NCBI GenBank assembly: GCA_018296165.2
Contig: JACKQL020000048.1
Span: forward strand, 124,001 to 188,000
DNA length: 64,000 bases
From: Termitomyces sp. T153
Taxonomy: Eukaryota; Basidiomycota; Agaricomycetes; Agaricales; Lyophyllaceae
Direction: 5' to 3'
The position numbers and the translations under genes were made by a program. Positions within the stretch are counted from its first letter, which is position 1; each line of letters opens with the position of its first letter. The notes below the pieces were generated by a model. That model was not told the DNA's origin, ran no database searches, and saw nothing but the letters and a program-made list of their open reading frames with translations. Of the stretch, positions 43,015 through 55,100 are shown piece after piece.

Positions 43015-43461
43015 ATGTCTGCATATAACCCCACATACAACCCTGCTGGCTACCTAACCGATATCTATGGTAGACTGGTCTCTGAAAATCCATATGCCCT
43101 GTTCTACTCAGGCCCCCCTGTAGATCACTATGTCCCCCACCTCTGGACTGCTGACCCCAACTAGGTGTTCTATGCCCTCTCCATCAGTCAGAGAATTCCT
43201 CTGGGTGGGCGCCACCCTCCAGCATTCTCTACTGATGGCAGCAACCCCTGCACATACCCTGGAGGATACTCCACAGCACCCCCTAACCCTGCCTACCTTC
43301 TTCCTGCCCACTACTACACATACCCAGTTCCTGCTGCAGTTCCAGCCCCTCCAGAGCACCCAGATAATTATTCTCCTCCTTGTCTGCCATTTTCAGAACA
43401 CATTCAACTATTGAATGGTAATTCCCCCCAAACACCTACATGCTGTGCTGATTTTAAATGA
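43015..43461 (+). pseudogene. Gypsy-3 gag-position ORF, remnant
   Basis: The first ATG after the 5' LTR (43,015) opens MSAYNPTYNPAGYLTDIYGR, with one TAG at 43,162-43,164; it then stays open in the same frame through a Pro/Tyr-rich stretch (PNPAYLLPAHYYTYPVPAA) to 43,461. I infer gag from position only; no capsid or knuckle motif is seen. Pol sequence starts immediately after in another frame, so most of gag-pol is deleted. Confidence 0.45.
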
Positions 43462-43648
43462 AGAAGGAATCCTCCATCAAATCAGAAACTTGCTCCTGGA
43501 CCCTTTCTTCACCCAGCACGACCCACACAGCAATTCCACTGATGAGTCAAATGCCAAAAACCCCTTCATGCTGTCTCCAGACCATCACCTCCTGCTCCAG
43601 AGTGGATGAATTTATTCACTGGACCATAAGTCTATTCACCTTGACATA
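43415..43648 (+). pseudogene. Gypsy-3 pre-integrase segment, left of Helitron D
   Basis: Frame reads VIPPKHLHAVLILNEEGILH, LLLDPFFTQHD, FMLSPDHHLLLQSG, stop, IYSLDHKSIHLDI, the usual linker between RNase H and integrase. It stops at ATA (43,646-43,648), where Helitron D begins. The frame resumes at 57,078 as FQQHHDHKLWEHPG. Confidence 0.85.
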
Positions 43649-44200
43649 CGAGCTATGCCCCATGCCAAAAGCACGGGCCTGTAGCTCTTGTTTCATCCCA
43701 GACCCAACCTCACTTTGCTCAGTTAGGTCCTCAATATTCTACTCAATGCTTCATCCCAGACCCAACCTCACTTTGTTTGGTTAGGTCCTTGTATTTCTAA
43801 CTCAATGCTTTATCCCAGACCCAACCTCACTTTATTCCGTTAGGTCTTTGTATTTCTAACTCAGTGCTTCATCCCAGACCCAACCTCACTTCATTTGGTT
43901 AGGTCTTTGTATTTATAACTTTATCCCAGACCCAACCTCACTTTGTTCAGTTAGGTCTTTGTATTTCTAACTCAGTGCTTCATCCCAGACCCAACCTCAC
44001 TTTGTTTGGTTAGGTCCTTGTATTTCTAACTCAGTGCTTCATCCCAGACCCAACCTCACTTTGTTCGGTTAGGTCCTTGTATTTCTAACTCGATGCTTCA
44101 TCCCAGACCCAACCTCACTTTGTTCAGTTAGGTCCTTGTATTTCAAACTCAATGCTAAGTCCCAGACCCAACCTCACTTCATTTGGTTAGGTCTTTGTAT
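43649..44200 (-). repeat. Helitron D terminal hairpin and nine-unit array
   Basis: Hairpin GAGCTACAGGCCCGTGC / GCATGGGGCATAGCTC at 43,649-43,690, then nine units (cores near 43,696, 43,755, 43,814, 43,873, 43,925, 43,984, 44,043, 44,102, 44,161). One unit is about 7 bp short. Confidence 0.88.
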
Positions 44201-44379
44201 TTTGTTGACCAAGTATTGCTTTTCTCTTACCATTCAATACACTGAGATTTCATCTATAAACCAATCATGTATCTATATTACATTATTAACAAAATACTAC
44301 AATGTCCACTGGTATATATTAGAGATGCTGAAAATTATAAAAGTTAGTACTAACCAACCAATTATTTAAACTGTCACAC

Positions 44380-45973
44380 TTACATTTGTAAACCATTAAT
44401 AATATCTACACTACATAGTCCAGCTATAGACATTAGGTGCTGAAGTTCATAGAAGTTAGCAATTTTTTGCTTGAATCCAACAAAACTCACACTTACATTT
44501 GTAAACCATTCAAGATTTCCTGATAGACAATATTTGCAGTCTTTCTTGATGTGTTTTCTGGGTCCAAGATGACTTTGATATGATCTCCTGATGTGCACCA
44601 TGAGAGTGCAACATAAAGTTGGCCATGTGAAAAAACTCCTAATCAAAGGTCCAATCCAACATGCTTGACTGATTGACCCTGAGACTTGTTGATAGTCATA
44701 GCAAAGGCCAATCAAACTGGGAATTGTCTCCTGTGCAATGGAATTGGCAAATCTTCTTCAGACACATCCATGTTGATTCTTGGAATCAAAACAATTGATC
44801 CTGCAAACTTGGCATCTCCACTGATGATCCTACATCTGAGAACTCTGGTGCTGATGTGAGTGACAATCATTCTTGTCCCATTGCAAAGTCCTTTGGTTGT
44901 ATCCAGATTCCTGAGCAGCATGACAGGAACACCAATCTTCAAAGCCAATTTAGCCAAAGGCAAACTGCTGGCTCTGAGAGAGTTGAGGTATTCCATTGGA
45001 TACAATGCAAGGCCATTAGGATTCCCATCATCAGATATAACAGAGTCTGCACTCTGCAAGATTTTCTCTTCTCCTGGGCATCTCTGAAAAACTTCAGAGT
45101 TGATATCCTCTACATCAGAGTTCTTGCCAGAAAGGATGGTACGGTGCAAGTAATACTGATCATCTTGATGGTGATCAATATGAGGATAAGTGGAAGAGAT
45201 CAATCCAGTGACAGAATTGTCATCACAGATCATGGTTTCTGGAAGTTGTACTGTTTCTCCAGGCCCAAGGTTTTTTCCAGCACCAACATCCAATAACCAA
45301 GCTGCATGAGCAATGTTATCAGGAGTGTGATCCAATCTCATGTTTTGAACCAAATAGCGAACTTGAATCTGATCCCAAAGTCTTCCCCTTTTGAGTGAAG
45401 CAGCAATCATCTGCTGCCTGAGTCCTCATTGGATAACTGAGAGAGTTTGCTTAAAATCTCCTCCAAACACCACAGTCACTCCACCAAAAGGAACATCCTT
45501 CTCCAGGATGTCTCTGAACACTTGATCCACAGAGTCAATGGCATTTTTGTGTTGCATTGGGACTTCATCCCAGATGACAACTTTGGTCTGGAGTAAGAGT
45601 TGAGACAACTGAGTTCCTCTTTTGATATTGGCAATGGATGTATCCAAAGCAGGAATGGGGATTTTGAACCTTGAATGTGCAGTTCTACCACCCTCCAGCA
45701 ATAAGGCAGCAATCCCAGATGATGCCACACATAATGCCACATCTCCATTGGACCGAACAGCAGAAGCCAAAAGTGTTGCAGACAAATGTTTTGCCACATC
45801 CACCTGCACTGTGAATGAATATCATCTTGCCCAAGTTGCTGTCCACAGAGTCCATAACTTCATTGAAAGCCCCCAGTTGTTCACCATTAAACCTGGCCTT
45901 GTTTTCATCCACCCTTCTCTTCAACTCCTCAACATCATAATCTGTTTCTTCTTGCAAAAGCCTATTTCCTGAA
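44380..45973 (-). pseudogene. Helitron D helicase, broken
   Basis: Same domain order as in Helitron B. Walker A SAGGCGKT lies near 45,805, the same one-base frameshift follows, then WDEVPMQHKNAIDS, FGGDFKQTLSVIQ with a stop, and open frame 45,410-44,712 through LLRNLDTTKGLCNGTRMIV. TGA codons at 44,714-44,712 and 44,645-44,643 replace Arg CGA of Helitron E. It ends ...[14 protein letters not shown] in another frame (44,715-44,380). Confidence 0.85.
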
Positions 45974-46002
45974 ATCATTTAATCAGTATCAATGTCAACT
46001 CT

Positions 46003-48345
46003 TTATACAACGTCCAACTTGCCTGGAATCACATTCCAAACTTGTTGGGGTTCTGGCATATTGGGAAAGTCTTGAAGAGTATTGCCAAAATTCTTCAGAT
46101 TGTCATTGATCAGATAAAGGCCATAGTCATAAACATCTTCATCAGTAAAGACTCTGTCCCTGTACTGCCTGATATTCTCCAATCTGTGTTGAAGATCATC
46201 ACAAATAGAGTGCTTGAATTCATCCCATAGAGCCTCTGGAGTAGTAGGAGCACAGTGGAATAGGATAGTGCAAAACACCTGTCTGAGAGCTGATCCTGAT
46301 TGGATTGGAGCAGCTTCAGCAAGACACTGCCTCCATTCTGCATCATCTTCTAGAAGACCAAGGGCCTTGCATGCCTCCTTGTAAGTAGGATAGGTGTGAC
46401 CATTGACTGTCCTGAGATCAGCCCATGATGTTGCATTGGTCACAACTGTCAGGAGCATCCTAAGGTAGAACCTTTCTCCCTGTTGGGGTGAAGCAAAGTA
46501 CATCCTCCCAATAGCTGTTCCTCTTTGCCTCTCCTTCCAAGTCCTTTTGGAAGCCTTCATAGACAAACTTGGTTGGAAAGCTCTGATAGGTGGTGTTGTT
46601 ATTAGGGAATCTGGCATTGGCTTCAAACCAAGCAGTGAGTGCAGTCTTGTTTGCATTAGGCCTAGCAGCTACCATCTCCAAAGGTTCATTATTCTGAAAG
46701 TAGACTTCATGTTGGCCCTCCAAATGCACAGGTAATTGATATACAGGGGGATGTTCTCCATGCATGTTGAATTCAAAGATGTGCCAGCAAGCCTCAGGTG
46801 CAGAGATGTATCTGGCATCCAAGTGTTCCTTGATTTCATCCCTCTGGTCCATCTGCTCTCCAGCAATCTCCAAAGTTGTCCTATCCATGGCCTTTGTAGA
46901 TGTACTTGTGAATGTACTTGATGGCTTCTACTGAAGCACAGACCTCCACATTGATGTGACATTTGTACTTGGCTGAGAAATAAGCGTTGTATGGAACAAC
47001 ATCTCAATTGTCATAATGATGACCATTCTTTTCAAAGAAGTGGCCATTGTCAGGCCTGGCATATTGAGGATAGCCATTATCTCCATACTGAGTAGCCTCT
47101 TGGAATTCCTTTGGGTATTTCTGGGAACATTTGCCATCTACCATGCACTTAGCATTGGGTTTGGCAGCTCCACATGGACCATGGACCATGTTGGCAGTAA
47201 CAACCTGACAACAAAGATAAGTAACTGAATTCAGGATTCAAACAAAGCCAATACCTGATACAATTGAGACTGAGTGACTGGATCTGGAATCTGAGCAGAG
47301 ACAATGGAATCCACATCAGGTGCATCCTTGATCCTGTGATGGTGATGGAAAAAGATCAAGATGTGCATATGTGGAAGTCCTCTCTTTTGGAATTCAATGG
47401 TATGAACATAAGCCACACAGCTGCCAAAGAGACCTTCCTTGATCTCCTTTACCACAGCATTTTTCTTGAGTTCAAAAACTCTGGCAACAATATCAGGTCG
47501 ATCAGCAGCTGTTTGCCTTTTCCCATTGACTGCAGGTTCCTTCAAGAGAGCTTCTTCAATTTCTGACCACTTTGGATTGGCAGTCATAGTCAAGAAGAGA
47601 TCAGGTTTTCCAAAATTCCTGCAAATAGCCATAGAGTCCTGGAATAATTGCTGCATCTGTTGATCACTTCCAGTATGTGAGGATGGGAGGATAACATGTT
47701 GGCTTTGTGGGGTGACTTGTTCATTTCCAGCAGCAGCATCCACTACTCCCTGATAAACTTCAGCTCTGATCTTCTTCTGATTGTGTCAAATCCAATTCAA
47801 CTTGTTTTGTTCAGTGGAAGCCCATGCATCTACAACATATTGTTGAAATAGCCTCCCACTCCAGAGTAATGGTGCATTGAATTCCAAAGTTCTTTGGTGC
47901 AGCCTATATGCATAATATGCTGTTTGGGTGACCTTTGCTGATTTTTGTTGATTCTGTGGTCCAAAATGAGAGCAAATGTTGGTGTGAAATCCAGGCTGTC
48001 CAGTGGTAAAGATGATGGTATAATGCAATGGAGTGTAATATGGGTCCAAGTGACTGATCTGCTTCAATTGACCTCCATGCAAGTGCAAGACTATATCACA
48101 ATCATTTGATTGCTCTTCTGAGCCATCTCCTGGAATTACAGCTGCAGCTCCCTCCTGTTCATTAGGGTCATTATAGCGTCAAGGATCTCCAAAATCAGCT
48201 GTAAGCTTGACAGAAAGCCTTTGTGGTTGGCCTTCTGGAACTTCTCCCATAATTTGCCTGGCCTGCTTGTATAAGCCAATGAAGGGATTGACTCTAGCAA
48301 GCATATCCTGCAAAGAGGCCATTATCTGAGGATCAAGCCTGGGAT
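46003..48345 (-). pseudogene. Helitron D Rep region, broken
   Basis: Contains the Helitron-like N domain (48,088-47,786), the HUH motif LPHMHILIFFH (about 47,380-47,350), the intron at 47,253-47,204, catalytic-tyrosine sequence (damaged near 46,890-46,920, where a base change shifts frame at YKGMD) and a long C-terminal part open from 46,656 to 46,003. Stops shared with A and B include TGA at 48,181-48,179. TGA at about 47,789 is shared with B only. One Gln codon (QQMQQLF at about 47,650) that is TGA in A and B is intact here. Confidence 0.82.
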
Positions 48346-48349
48346 TGTT

Positions 48350-49199
48350 CTATTGACAAAAAGCCAATTGCTGATTGTGATCGTAAAAGTAGAGCTGTGC
48401 ATATACAGGCAGATTGCCTTCAATAGGAAGCAAGCCACCTGTCAAATGATGTAGTTCTCCATTGATCCTAAAGCTATATGGTCCATGTGCATTGGTAATA
48501 GCATGGTCAATTTTGACTCTCAAAGATGTGAATGCAAAAGCTGCATTGTATTGATGGATTGATGTTTTAAAAGTGTTAGAGAGAGGGATGATGCCCATGG
48601 AGCAGGTTCAGTAAATCTGCTGGAGCATCTCAAAGCCTGGGCAAATTTACTTGGCCTTGTAAGCAGCACATGCCAAACTTTGGGCTGTTTCTAGTAGACT
48701 TGGTGAGCTTTTCAGCATCAAAATGTAAAGCTTGGCAGTGTGGACATATGACAGTCATAGGACCAAGATAGTGTGGAGGGTATTCAACCAAGTAAGGTTG
48801 CCTTCCTCTTGGAACAGGCTGAATAGGACCAAGCTGTGGTGGAATAGGAAGTCCAAGGGGAGGCTCTGGTCCTTCTGCTGGTATATTCTCAGCAGGATTT
48901 TCTGGTTGTGGTGGATCATTGGGTAGGGCAGGGTCCAAGTCTTCTGCAGGTCTCTGTTGAGCAGGATCAACATATTCCAAGCCATCATCAGAAGACATGT
49001 CATCCTGAGGACCCAATGGATCATCAAGGGGAGGATCCAATTGCTCTGCTAGTTGATGTTGAGCAGGATCAACATATTCCAAGTCATCTTCAGAAGGTAT
49101 ATCATTCTGAGGACCCAAATCATTGAAATCCTCTTCCAGATCAGCTTCATGTTGCTGTTCCCAACCTTGAAAGATTCTTTGAGCCATAGCTGCATTCAA
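48350..49199 (-). pseudogene. Helitron D acidic-repeat, zinc-finger and linker segment
   Basis: Frame 49,199-48,630 has the same two acidic units and CPHCQALHF motif as Helitron B, and then the same TGA. Frame 48,598-48,350 ends in the TAG after LAFCQ that all three copies share. Confidence 0.75.
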
Positions 49200-49229
49200 A
49201 GGCCTATGTTCAGGATTCAGATCAATATG

Positions 49230-50110
49230 CTATTGAACTTTGTTAATTAAAGTAGCATCTTGAAGTAGTCTTGAACTGACCTCTGCTCTGAATAGCTCTT
49301 CTTCCTGTCTTGCTCTTTCCTGTCTTTCCTGGCTCAAAATAGCTAATGCCTGCTGCCTGTCCTGCTCTTGTCTCAGCCTTTGTTGCTCTTCTAATACAGC
49401 CAATGCTTGTTCATGTCTGATCTGGTAGTTTTCCATCTCCTGAGCAACATTAGGAGCAGGGGGAGGTGGAGCAGGTCTGATTCTTCTAAGTGCAGGAGCA
49501 GGTAGAAGAGGCACCATTCTGGGTATAGGATGCTGTAAAGGAGCATTCCATCCTTCAGGCAAAATAGTTTGAGGAATGATCACTGTAGGTTGAGCAATAG
49601 TGGGCTGATTGAGCCTATTGTCCCTTCCATGTACAACAGATAGAGATGGCATCATGATGGGCATAGAATTCTCCATAGGAACTTTTCTCACTCTTCTAAG
49701 TGGAGGAGCAGGTGGAGGAGGCACCATTCTAGGAATGGGATTCTGTAAAGGAGCATCCCATCCTTCAGGCAGAACAGTTTCAGGGATCACTATGGAAAAT
49801 GGATCAGCAGCAGCAACTGGCTGCCTACTAGGTCTTCCTGAAGAGCTAGAAGTGGTGGCTATAGCTTGGTGATTAAGCCTCAAACCCTCAGATCCCATAC
49901 CCCCAGATCCCATAGATTGATTAATACCCCCAGTTCCCATACCCCCAGGCCCAAATTGAAGTGGTGGAACAACCACAGTATTGATCTGTTCCAAAGATCT
50001 ATTGTTTCTATTTGCTCGACAATTGTCAGGATCTGTCATTTGTAACTGTTTAAGTCTCCTTTGATTCCTAGCTTGTTGCCTTTGGCTTTCAGGAGTAGTA
50101 GGTGGTTGCC
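49230..50110 (-). CDS. Helitron D N-terminal domain exon, open
   Basis: Open from the acceptor TTATAG|GCAACC (about 50,110) to 49,230: TTPESQRQQARNQRRLKQLQ, DPDNCRANRNNRSLEQINTV, a Gly/Met-rich block, three EGW(D/N)APLQ(N/H)P motifs and a Gln/Glu-rich coiled coil (IRHEQALAVLEEQQRLRQEQ). The apparent Met at 50,144 is inside the LINE and is an artefact of that insertion. The terminal about 50 bases (49,280-49,230) are the GTCAGT...CAATAG intron. Function unknown; it is the N-terminal part of the Rep-helicase polyprotein. Confidence 0.65.
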
Positions 50111-50319
50111 TATAACATCCATTGTGAGGACGCACCTTGACCATTAACCACCATCACTCCTTCCGGGGTCCTGGCAGTTTTTGGTTGTAGAGTAGTGTAA
50201 ATCCAAAGAAGAAGCTTATTCCTCCTACTCCAGGGCCAACTAGCCCACTTCACACTCCACAGGCGACTCTCCATTGCCTTTCACCCATATCGTCCACCAG
50301 GAAGACACCTTCGGCGACA

Positions 50320-51918
50320 TTGAGCGGTGCCAGCAGAGCAAAGACCCTGGAACAGTCCTGGCCACTCCTGACACATTCAGACTTCAAGTTGCTCATGGCA
50401 ATAGAGACAGGCCCCATGAGGAACCTGCAAGACACACGCAAATGGCTTGAGTCCAAGGGCTGGATCCTGGCGGCGGACCCGTATGACCGGGCGAGAATGA
50501 CAAGCATACTGGTCATGGCAGCGCTGACCTCCAAGCAACAGGAACTCAAAACAACGGCCATAGCGGTAGCCTTCATACTAGATGCAAATGTTACTGATCA
50601 CATCTCGGACAGCCTAGCAAAAGCGGTAGTCTCAAAGATGGTAGACCGCTTAGACGGCATTCTTGGAAAACTGAATACCTCGGTGGATTTCCTAGCCGCT
50701 AATGACACCAGCTGCGCTGAAGCTACGCTCTCGCTCAATATGATAGCCGCAAGGATGAGGGAGCAGACAACCTCACTGGATGTGGTGGTATCCAGAATCA
50801 CGAGTGCCCCTCTCCCCATCCCATCCTCAGTGGCACAGGCCCAGCCCAGAACGTGGGCCTCGGTGGCGCACGACAACTCTCATCTCTCCCCCCAGCTGCT
50901 CCATCCCAGCCCCCCTGCTGCCCCTCAGGCCAGTGCGTTCATGAGCAGCCCCGGCTCCCTATCACAGAGGGACCATGAAAGGGTCCAGCAGCGAGTCCTC
51001 CAGAACATGTGCACAGTCCTGGTCTCCATAGACCGCGAGGACGACAACGCGCCAAAAGACTTCACCTCCCAGAGCACAGCAAGGCTAAGGGAACACCTGA
51101 ACGAGGTCCTAGCCAAGCTCAATGCTAAATCCCCCTCCCAGGAAAATACCGAGGAGGGCGAGGTACCAGCGCCCAGGCCCACGACTAGAATTATAGGGAT
51201 GAAGCTGACTAACAATAGTGCGTACCTCTTGGAATTCATTATGGCTGACTCTGCCCAAAGATTCCGAGAGTATGCCGACAAAGAGTGGGCATCTTTCAAA
51301 GATATATTTGGGTACTCAATGGTAGTACACCTAAAAACATACAGCTTGATTGCGCGGTTTGTTCCATGCACAGGAACCTTCGACCCCAGCACACAATCCA
51401 GCCTCAAAACCATAGAACGAGAAAATAACCTCCTGCGCAAATCCATTGCTTTGGCAGTGTGGCTCAAAAAGCCGGAGTCAAGATCTCTGAAACAGTCAGT
51501 TGCAATGCTCAGGATAAATTGCTCTGACCCGGACATGGCAAATGTAATGATAAGGGGCCGCATCTTCGTAAGCAGCAGGCAGGTGGGCATACGCAAGGAC
51601 ATCAAGGAGCCCATCAGGTGCAATAATTGTCATAAGTATGGTCACTATAGGAATGACTGCAAAGATGAACCATGCTGCGGGAAATGCGCTGAAACTGGCC
51701 ACACGGCGCAAGCCTGCACATCGCCCCGGAGAAGGTGTGTCACCTGCAGCCCTAACTCGACTCATGATTGCACAGACAGGGCCTGTCCCTTGTTCAAGAA
51801 GCTTTGTGGGGACCTCGATGAGAGACTCCCAGAAAACCGACTGCCTTACTTCCCGACCGGGGACCCTTCATCTTGGGTAGCAGCCCCCGTCAACCGGCCC
51901 CCCTGGAGCAGATGCTAA
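50320..51918 (+). CDS. LINE ORF1 protein with CCHC zinc knuckles
   Basis: 532 codons, intact. The first about 170 residues are helical (KLLMAIETGPMRNLQDTRKW, LAKAVVSKMVDRLDGILGKL). A Pro/Ser-rich linker and an RNA-binding-like middle follow. Near the C-terminus are CNNCHKYGHYRNDC (CX2CX4HX4C), CGKCAETGHTAQAC and a third Cys/His cluster CVTCSPNSTHDC. ORF1 proteins bind LINE RNA and help at priming. The stop is 180 bp before ORF2 and in a different frame. It could start slightly upstream, but no better in-frame ATG is obvious. Confidence 0.88.
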   Translation: MSGASRAKTLEQSWPLLTHSDFKLLMAIETGPMRNLQDTRKWLESKGWILAADPYDRARMTSILVMAALTSKQQELKTTAIAVAFILDANVTDHISDSLAKAVVSKMVDRLDGILGKLNTSVDFLAANDTSCAEATLSLNMIAARMREQTTSLDVVVSRITSAPLPIPSSVAQAQPRTWASVAHDNSHLSPQLLHPSPPAAPQASAFMSSPGSLSQRDHERVQQRVLQNMCTVLVSIDREDDNAPKDFTSQSTARLREHLNEVLAKLNAKSPSQENTEEGEVPAPRPTTRIIGMKLTNNSAYLLEFIMADSAQRFREYADKEWASFKDIFGYSMVVHLKTYSLIARFVPCTGTFDPSTQSSLKTIERENNLLRKSIALAVWLKKPESRSLKQSVAMLRINCSDPDMANVMIRGRIFVSSRQVGIRKDIKEPIRCNNCHKYGHYRNDCKDEPCCGKCAETGHTAQACTSPRRRCVTCSPNSTHDCTDRACPLFKKLCGDLDERLPENRLPYFPTGDPSSWVAAPVNRPPWSRC

Positions 51919-52100
51919 CAGGGGAATGCGAGACTGGTAACCCTCTGATGCCCTCGGCGTCAGACCCACAGGAGCATCCCGGAGGATCAGCACCCCGCCA
52001 AGGGAACCAGCCGAGCAGGGCTCCAAGCAGGTTGGGTAACTTAGGTGACTTCAGGTTCACCCAGAGCACCCCAAGGGGCACGAACTGACGAGAGTTCCCA

Positions 52101-55100
52101 ATGAATCATAGACAACCAAAGGCACTGGAGAAACTGCACATTTGGCAGCAAAACGTCCGCAAATCGGACGTAGCGCAGGCCGCAATGATAAACATGGCCA
52201 GCCCATTGGAATGGGATGTGCTTGCAATCCAGGAGCTGTTCCTTGACCGTTTGGGCAATACAAAAGCCTCACCATTTTGGAGAGTCACATACCCATCAGA
52301 TCACTGTAGAGACGGGAGCACGAGATCACGTTCAGTGATACTGATTAACACTAACATATCTACAGAAGCCTACACTATACTAACCATCCACTCAACAGAC
52401 ATTGTAGCCATATGGTTTGCAGGCGAACACGGTTACACCTCGGTGTTCAGCGTGTACAACGCTTGCAAGCACAATGAGGCCCTTTCTTCTCTTGACTCCT
52501 TCCTCTCCTCATCTCTCATTTCCGCCCGTCCGACCCCCCTAGACCATATGCTTTGGCTAGGAGACTTCAACCGCCATCATCCACTCTGGGAGTTGGCTGA
52601 TAACCGACGACTCAATGACTCGGCTGATTTCATCCAACCCCTTCTAGACCTGCTTGAGAAGTTCAACATGGACTTGTCTCTTCCATCAGAGACCCCAACC
52701 CTCCAAACGGTGGCGGGGAACTGGACGAGACCAGACAATGTCTGGTGCTCACATGGGGTCTTGAGCCCCGTTATCTCTTGCCAAGTCATACCTTCTCTTT
52801 GCCCTCCAATAACTGACCATCTCCCAGTAATCACGGAGCTGGAACTCCCGGTGCGACAATGAGTATCTCAACTATCGAAAGACTTTAGAGACATAGACTG
52901 GGAAAGATTTCACGGAGCTCTGAAGGAGCGTCTTGACGCGCAATTACCGGCAGCGCGCCTAATGGCCGAAGCCGAATTTGACTGCACCGTGTCGAAACTG
53001 ACGGACATCATACAGGAAGTTATCCAGGATGATGACATAGTTCCTATGAAGACTCCTTGTCCGTTCACCAAGCGCTGGTGGACCAAAGACCTCGCAGGGC
53101 TCAAGGCCCAGAGGCAAAAAGCCTGCAACGAGGCCTTCAAATTTTGCGATCTACCCGACCATCAGTCACATAGCAAAGCAAAACGGCTCTCAGGCGAAAT
53201 GGCCAAGGCAATTAGGGAAGCAAAAGAAGAACACTGGAGGGATTGGTTGGAAATGATTGACGCGTGGCAAATATACACCGCCAATAAGTACGCAGTTAAA
53301 GAACCCACGGACTTTGCTTGCAACAGGGTCCCAGATCTGAAGGATCTCACAGCCACACCACCAGGCATGATCTCTACAAATGTGGGGAAAGCCAGGATTC
53401 TGGCTGAGTCCTTCTTTCCGCCAGCCCCCCCTTCTCTTCCTACCCCAAGCTTGGCCTATCCGAGGCCCCTCTGTGACTCTCCTTATTTTACCCAAGCCCA
53501 CATCAGTGAGGCCGTGAAAAACTTACAGCCCTTCAAGGCCCCAGGCCCCGATGGCATCCCAAATGTTGTATTTAAGAAATGCACTGACGTACTGATCAAA
53601 CACTTATATTTCATATTTTGGGCAGTCCTTGAACTAGGGGTATATCATTCAAGCTGGCTTGAATCGACCACCCTGGTTCTCAGAAAACCCGGCAAACCCT
53701 CATACAACGTGGCAAACACTTACCGCCCAATAGGCTTGCTCAACACCCTAGGGAAGCTTTTCTCTACGTTGGTAGCTGCTGACCTATCCCACTTAGCGGA
53801 GAAACACAATTTGCTACCCCCGGGCCAATTTGGAGGCCGCCCAGGCAGGAACACGATGGACGCGATGCATCTTGTGGTGCACAAAATCAAGGACGCTTGG
53901 CGCTCAGGTAGAGTGGCAACAGCGCTCTTCCTCGACGTGCAGGGTGCCTTCCCAAACACGGTCCCAAGCCGCCTCATACACAATATGAGGGAGCGAGGGG
54001 TGCCACTGCGCTACACGCGACTAGCGGGGCAGATGCTGTCCAACAGGCACACTCAGCTACAATTCAATGACTACTGCTCGGATTGGATCTCAGTCAACAA
54101 TGGGACTACTCAAGGATGCCCACTTTCCATGATGTACTACGCGTTTTATAATGCACCTCTGCTACTGACCGCACACCCTGATGACAAGGCTGAAACCTCA
54201 ATTGGATTTGTTGATGACGCAATGTTACTAGCAACGGCAAAGTCTCTGATGGAGACACACAAGATGGTGGCAACCATGATGGAGCGCGCTGAAGGCGGCT
54301 TCAACTGGTCAATCACCCATAACTCGCCCTTTGAACTAACAAAATTAGCTCTCATGAATTTCCCAAGATCGCCGTCAGACACAGCCCCCCCTGATCTCAA
54401 ACTTTCTTGGACCAACCTCGATGGAATGCTCACGATGCAGACGGTCAAAACTGTCCCAACCTACAAATACCTAGGCATCCTGTTCGACTCACGGTTAAGA
54501 TGGTCGGCACACGCCCAGAAGGTTGCGGCAACCGTGGCCTGGTGGTCACAACAAGTTGCCCGGCTTTCCCAGATCTCAGGGGGTATGCCCGCAGGGAGAG
54601 TCAGACAGATGTACAACACAGTTTCAATACCGGCGTTCACTTACGCGGCGGACGTCTGGTACTCTGGGGTCAGCAAAATATCAGGTGGCTCAAGACGGAC
54701 GGGCTCTGTTGCAGCAACAATACGGCTGTGTCCCGCACAATGTTCAATGGCAAAGATGGTCACGGGGGCGCTACGGACGGCGGCCGGCGACGTGCTGGAT
54801 TGCATGGCAAACCTACTTCCAATTGACCTACTCTTCCAAAAGGTGCTAATGAGGGTGGCTCTCCACCTCTCATCCCTCCCACAGACGCACCCTCTCTATG
54901 GACCAGTGAAATCAGCAGCAAGAAGACTGGTGCGGAGGCACCGCTCACCCCTACATAACCTTTTCCACTTTACAGGCATTAACCTGACTGCCATTGAGAA
55001 GGTGGACCCCACCAGGCGAAGCCACAACTATAGACCTGCATTCTCAACCCACATCCCGGACTCAAGGGAGGAGGCCATGGAAAGCATAACTAAAGTATTT

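Noticed and set aside
52855..52865. Programmed readthrough at the LINE TGA
   Set aside because: The following bases (GTA) are not a known leaky context, and the same decay type is seen in nearby elements; mutation is simpler.
54407..54849. Overlapping plus-strand ORFs inside LINE ORF2
   Set aside because: They are shadow frames of the RT region.
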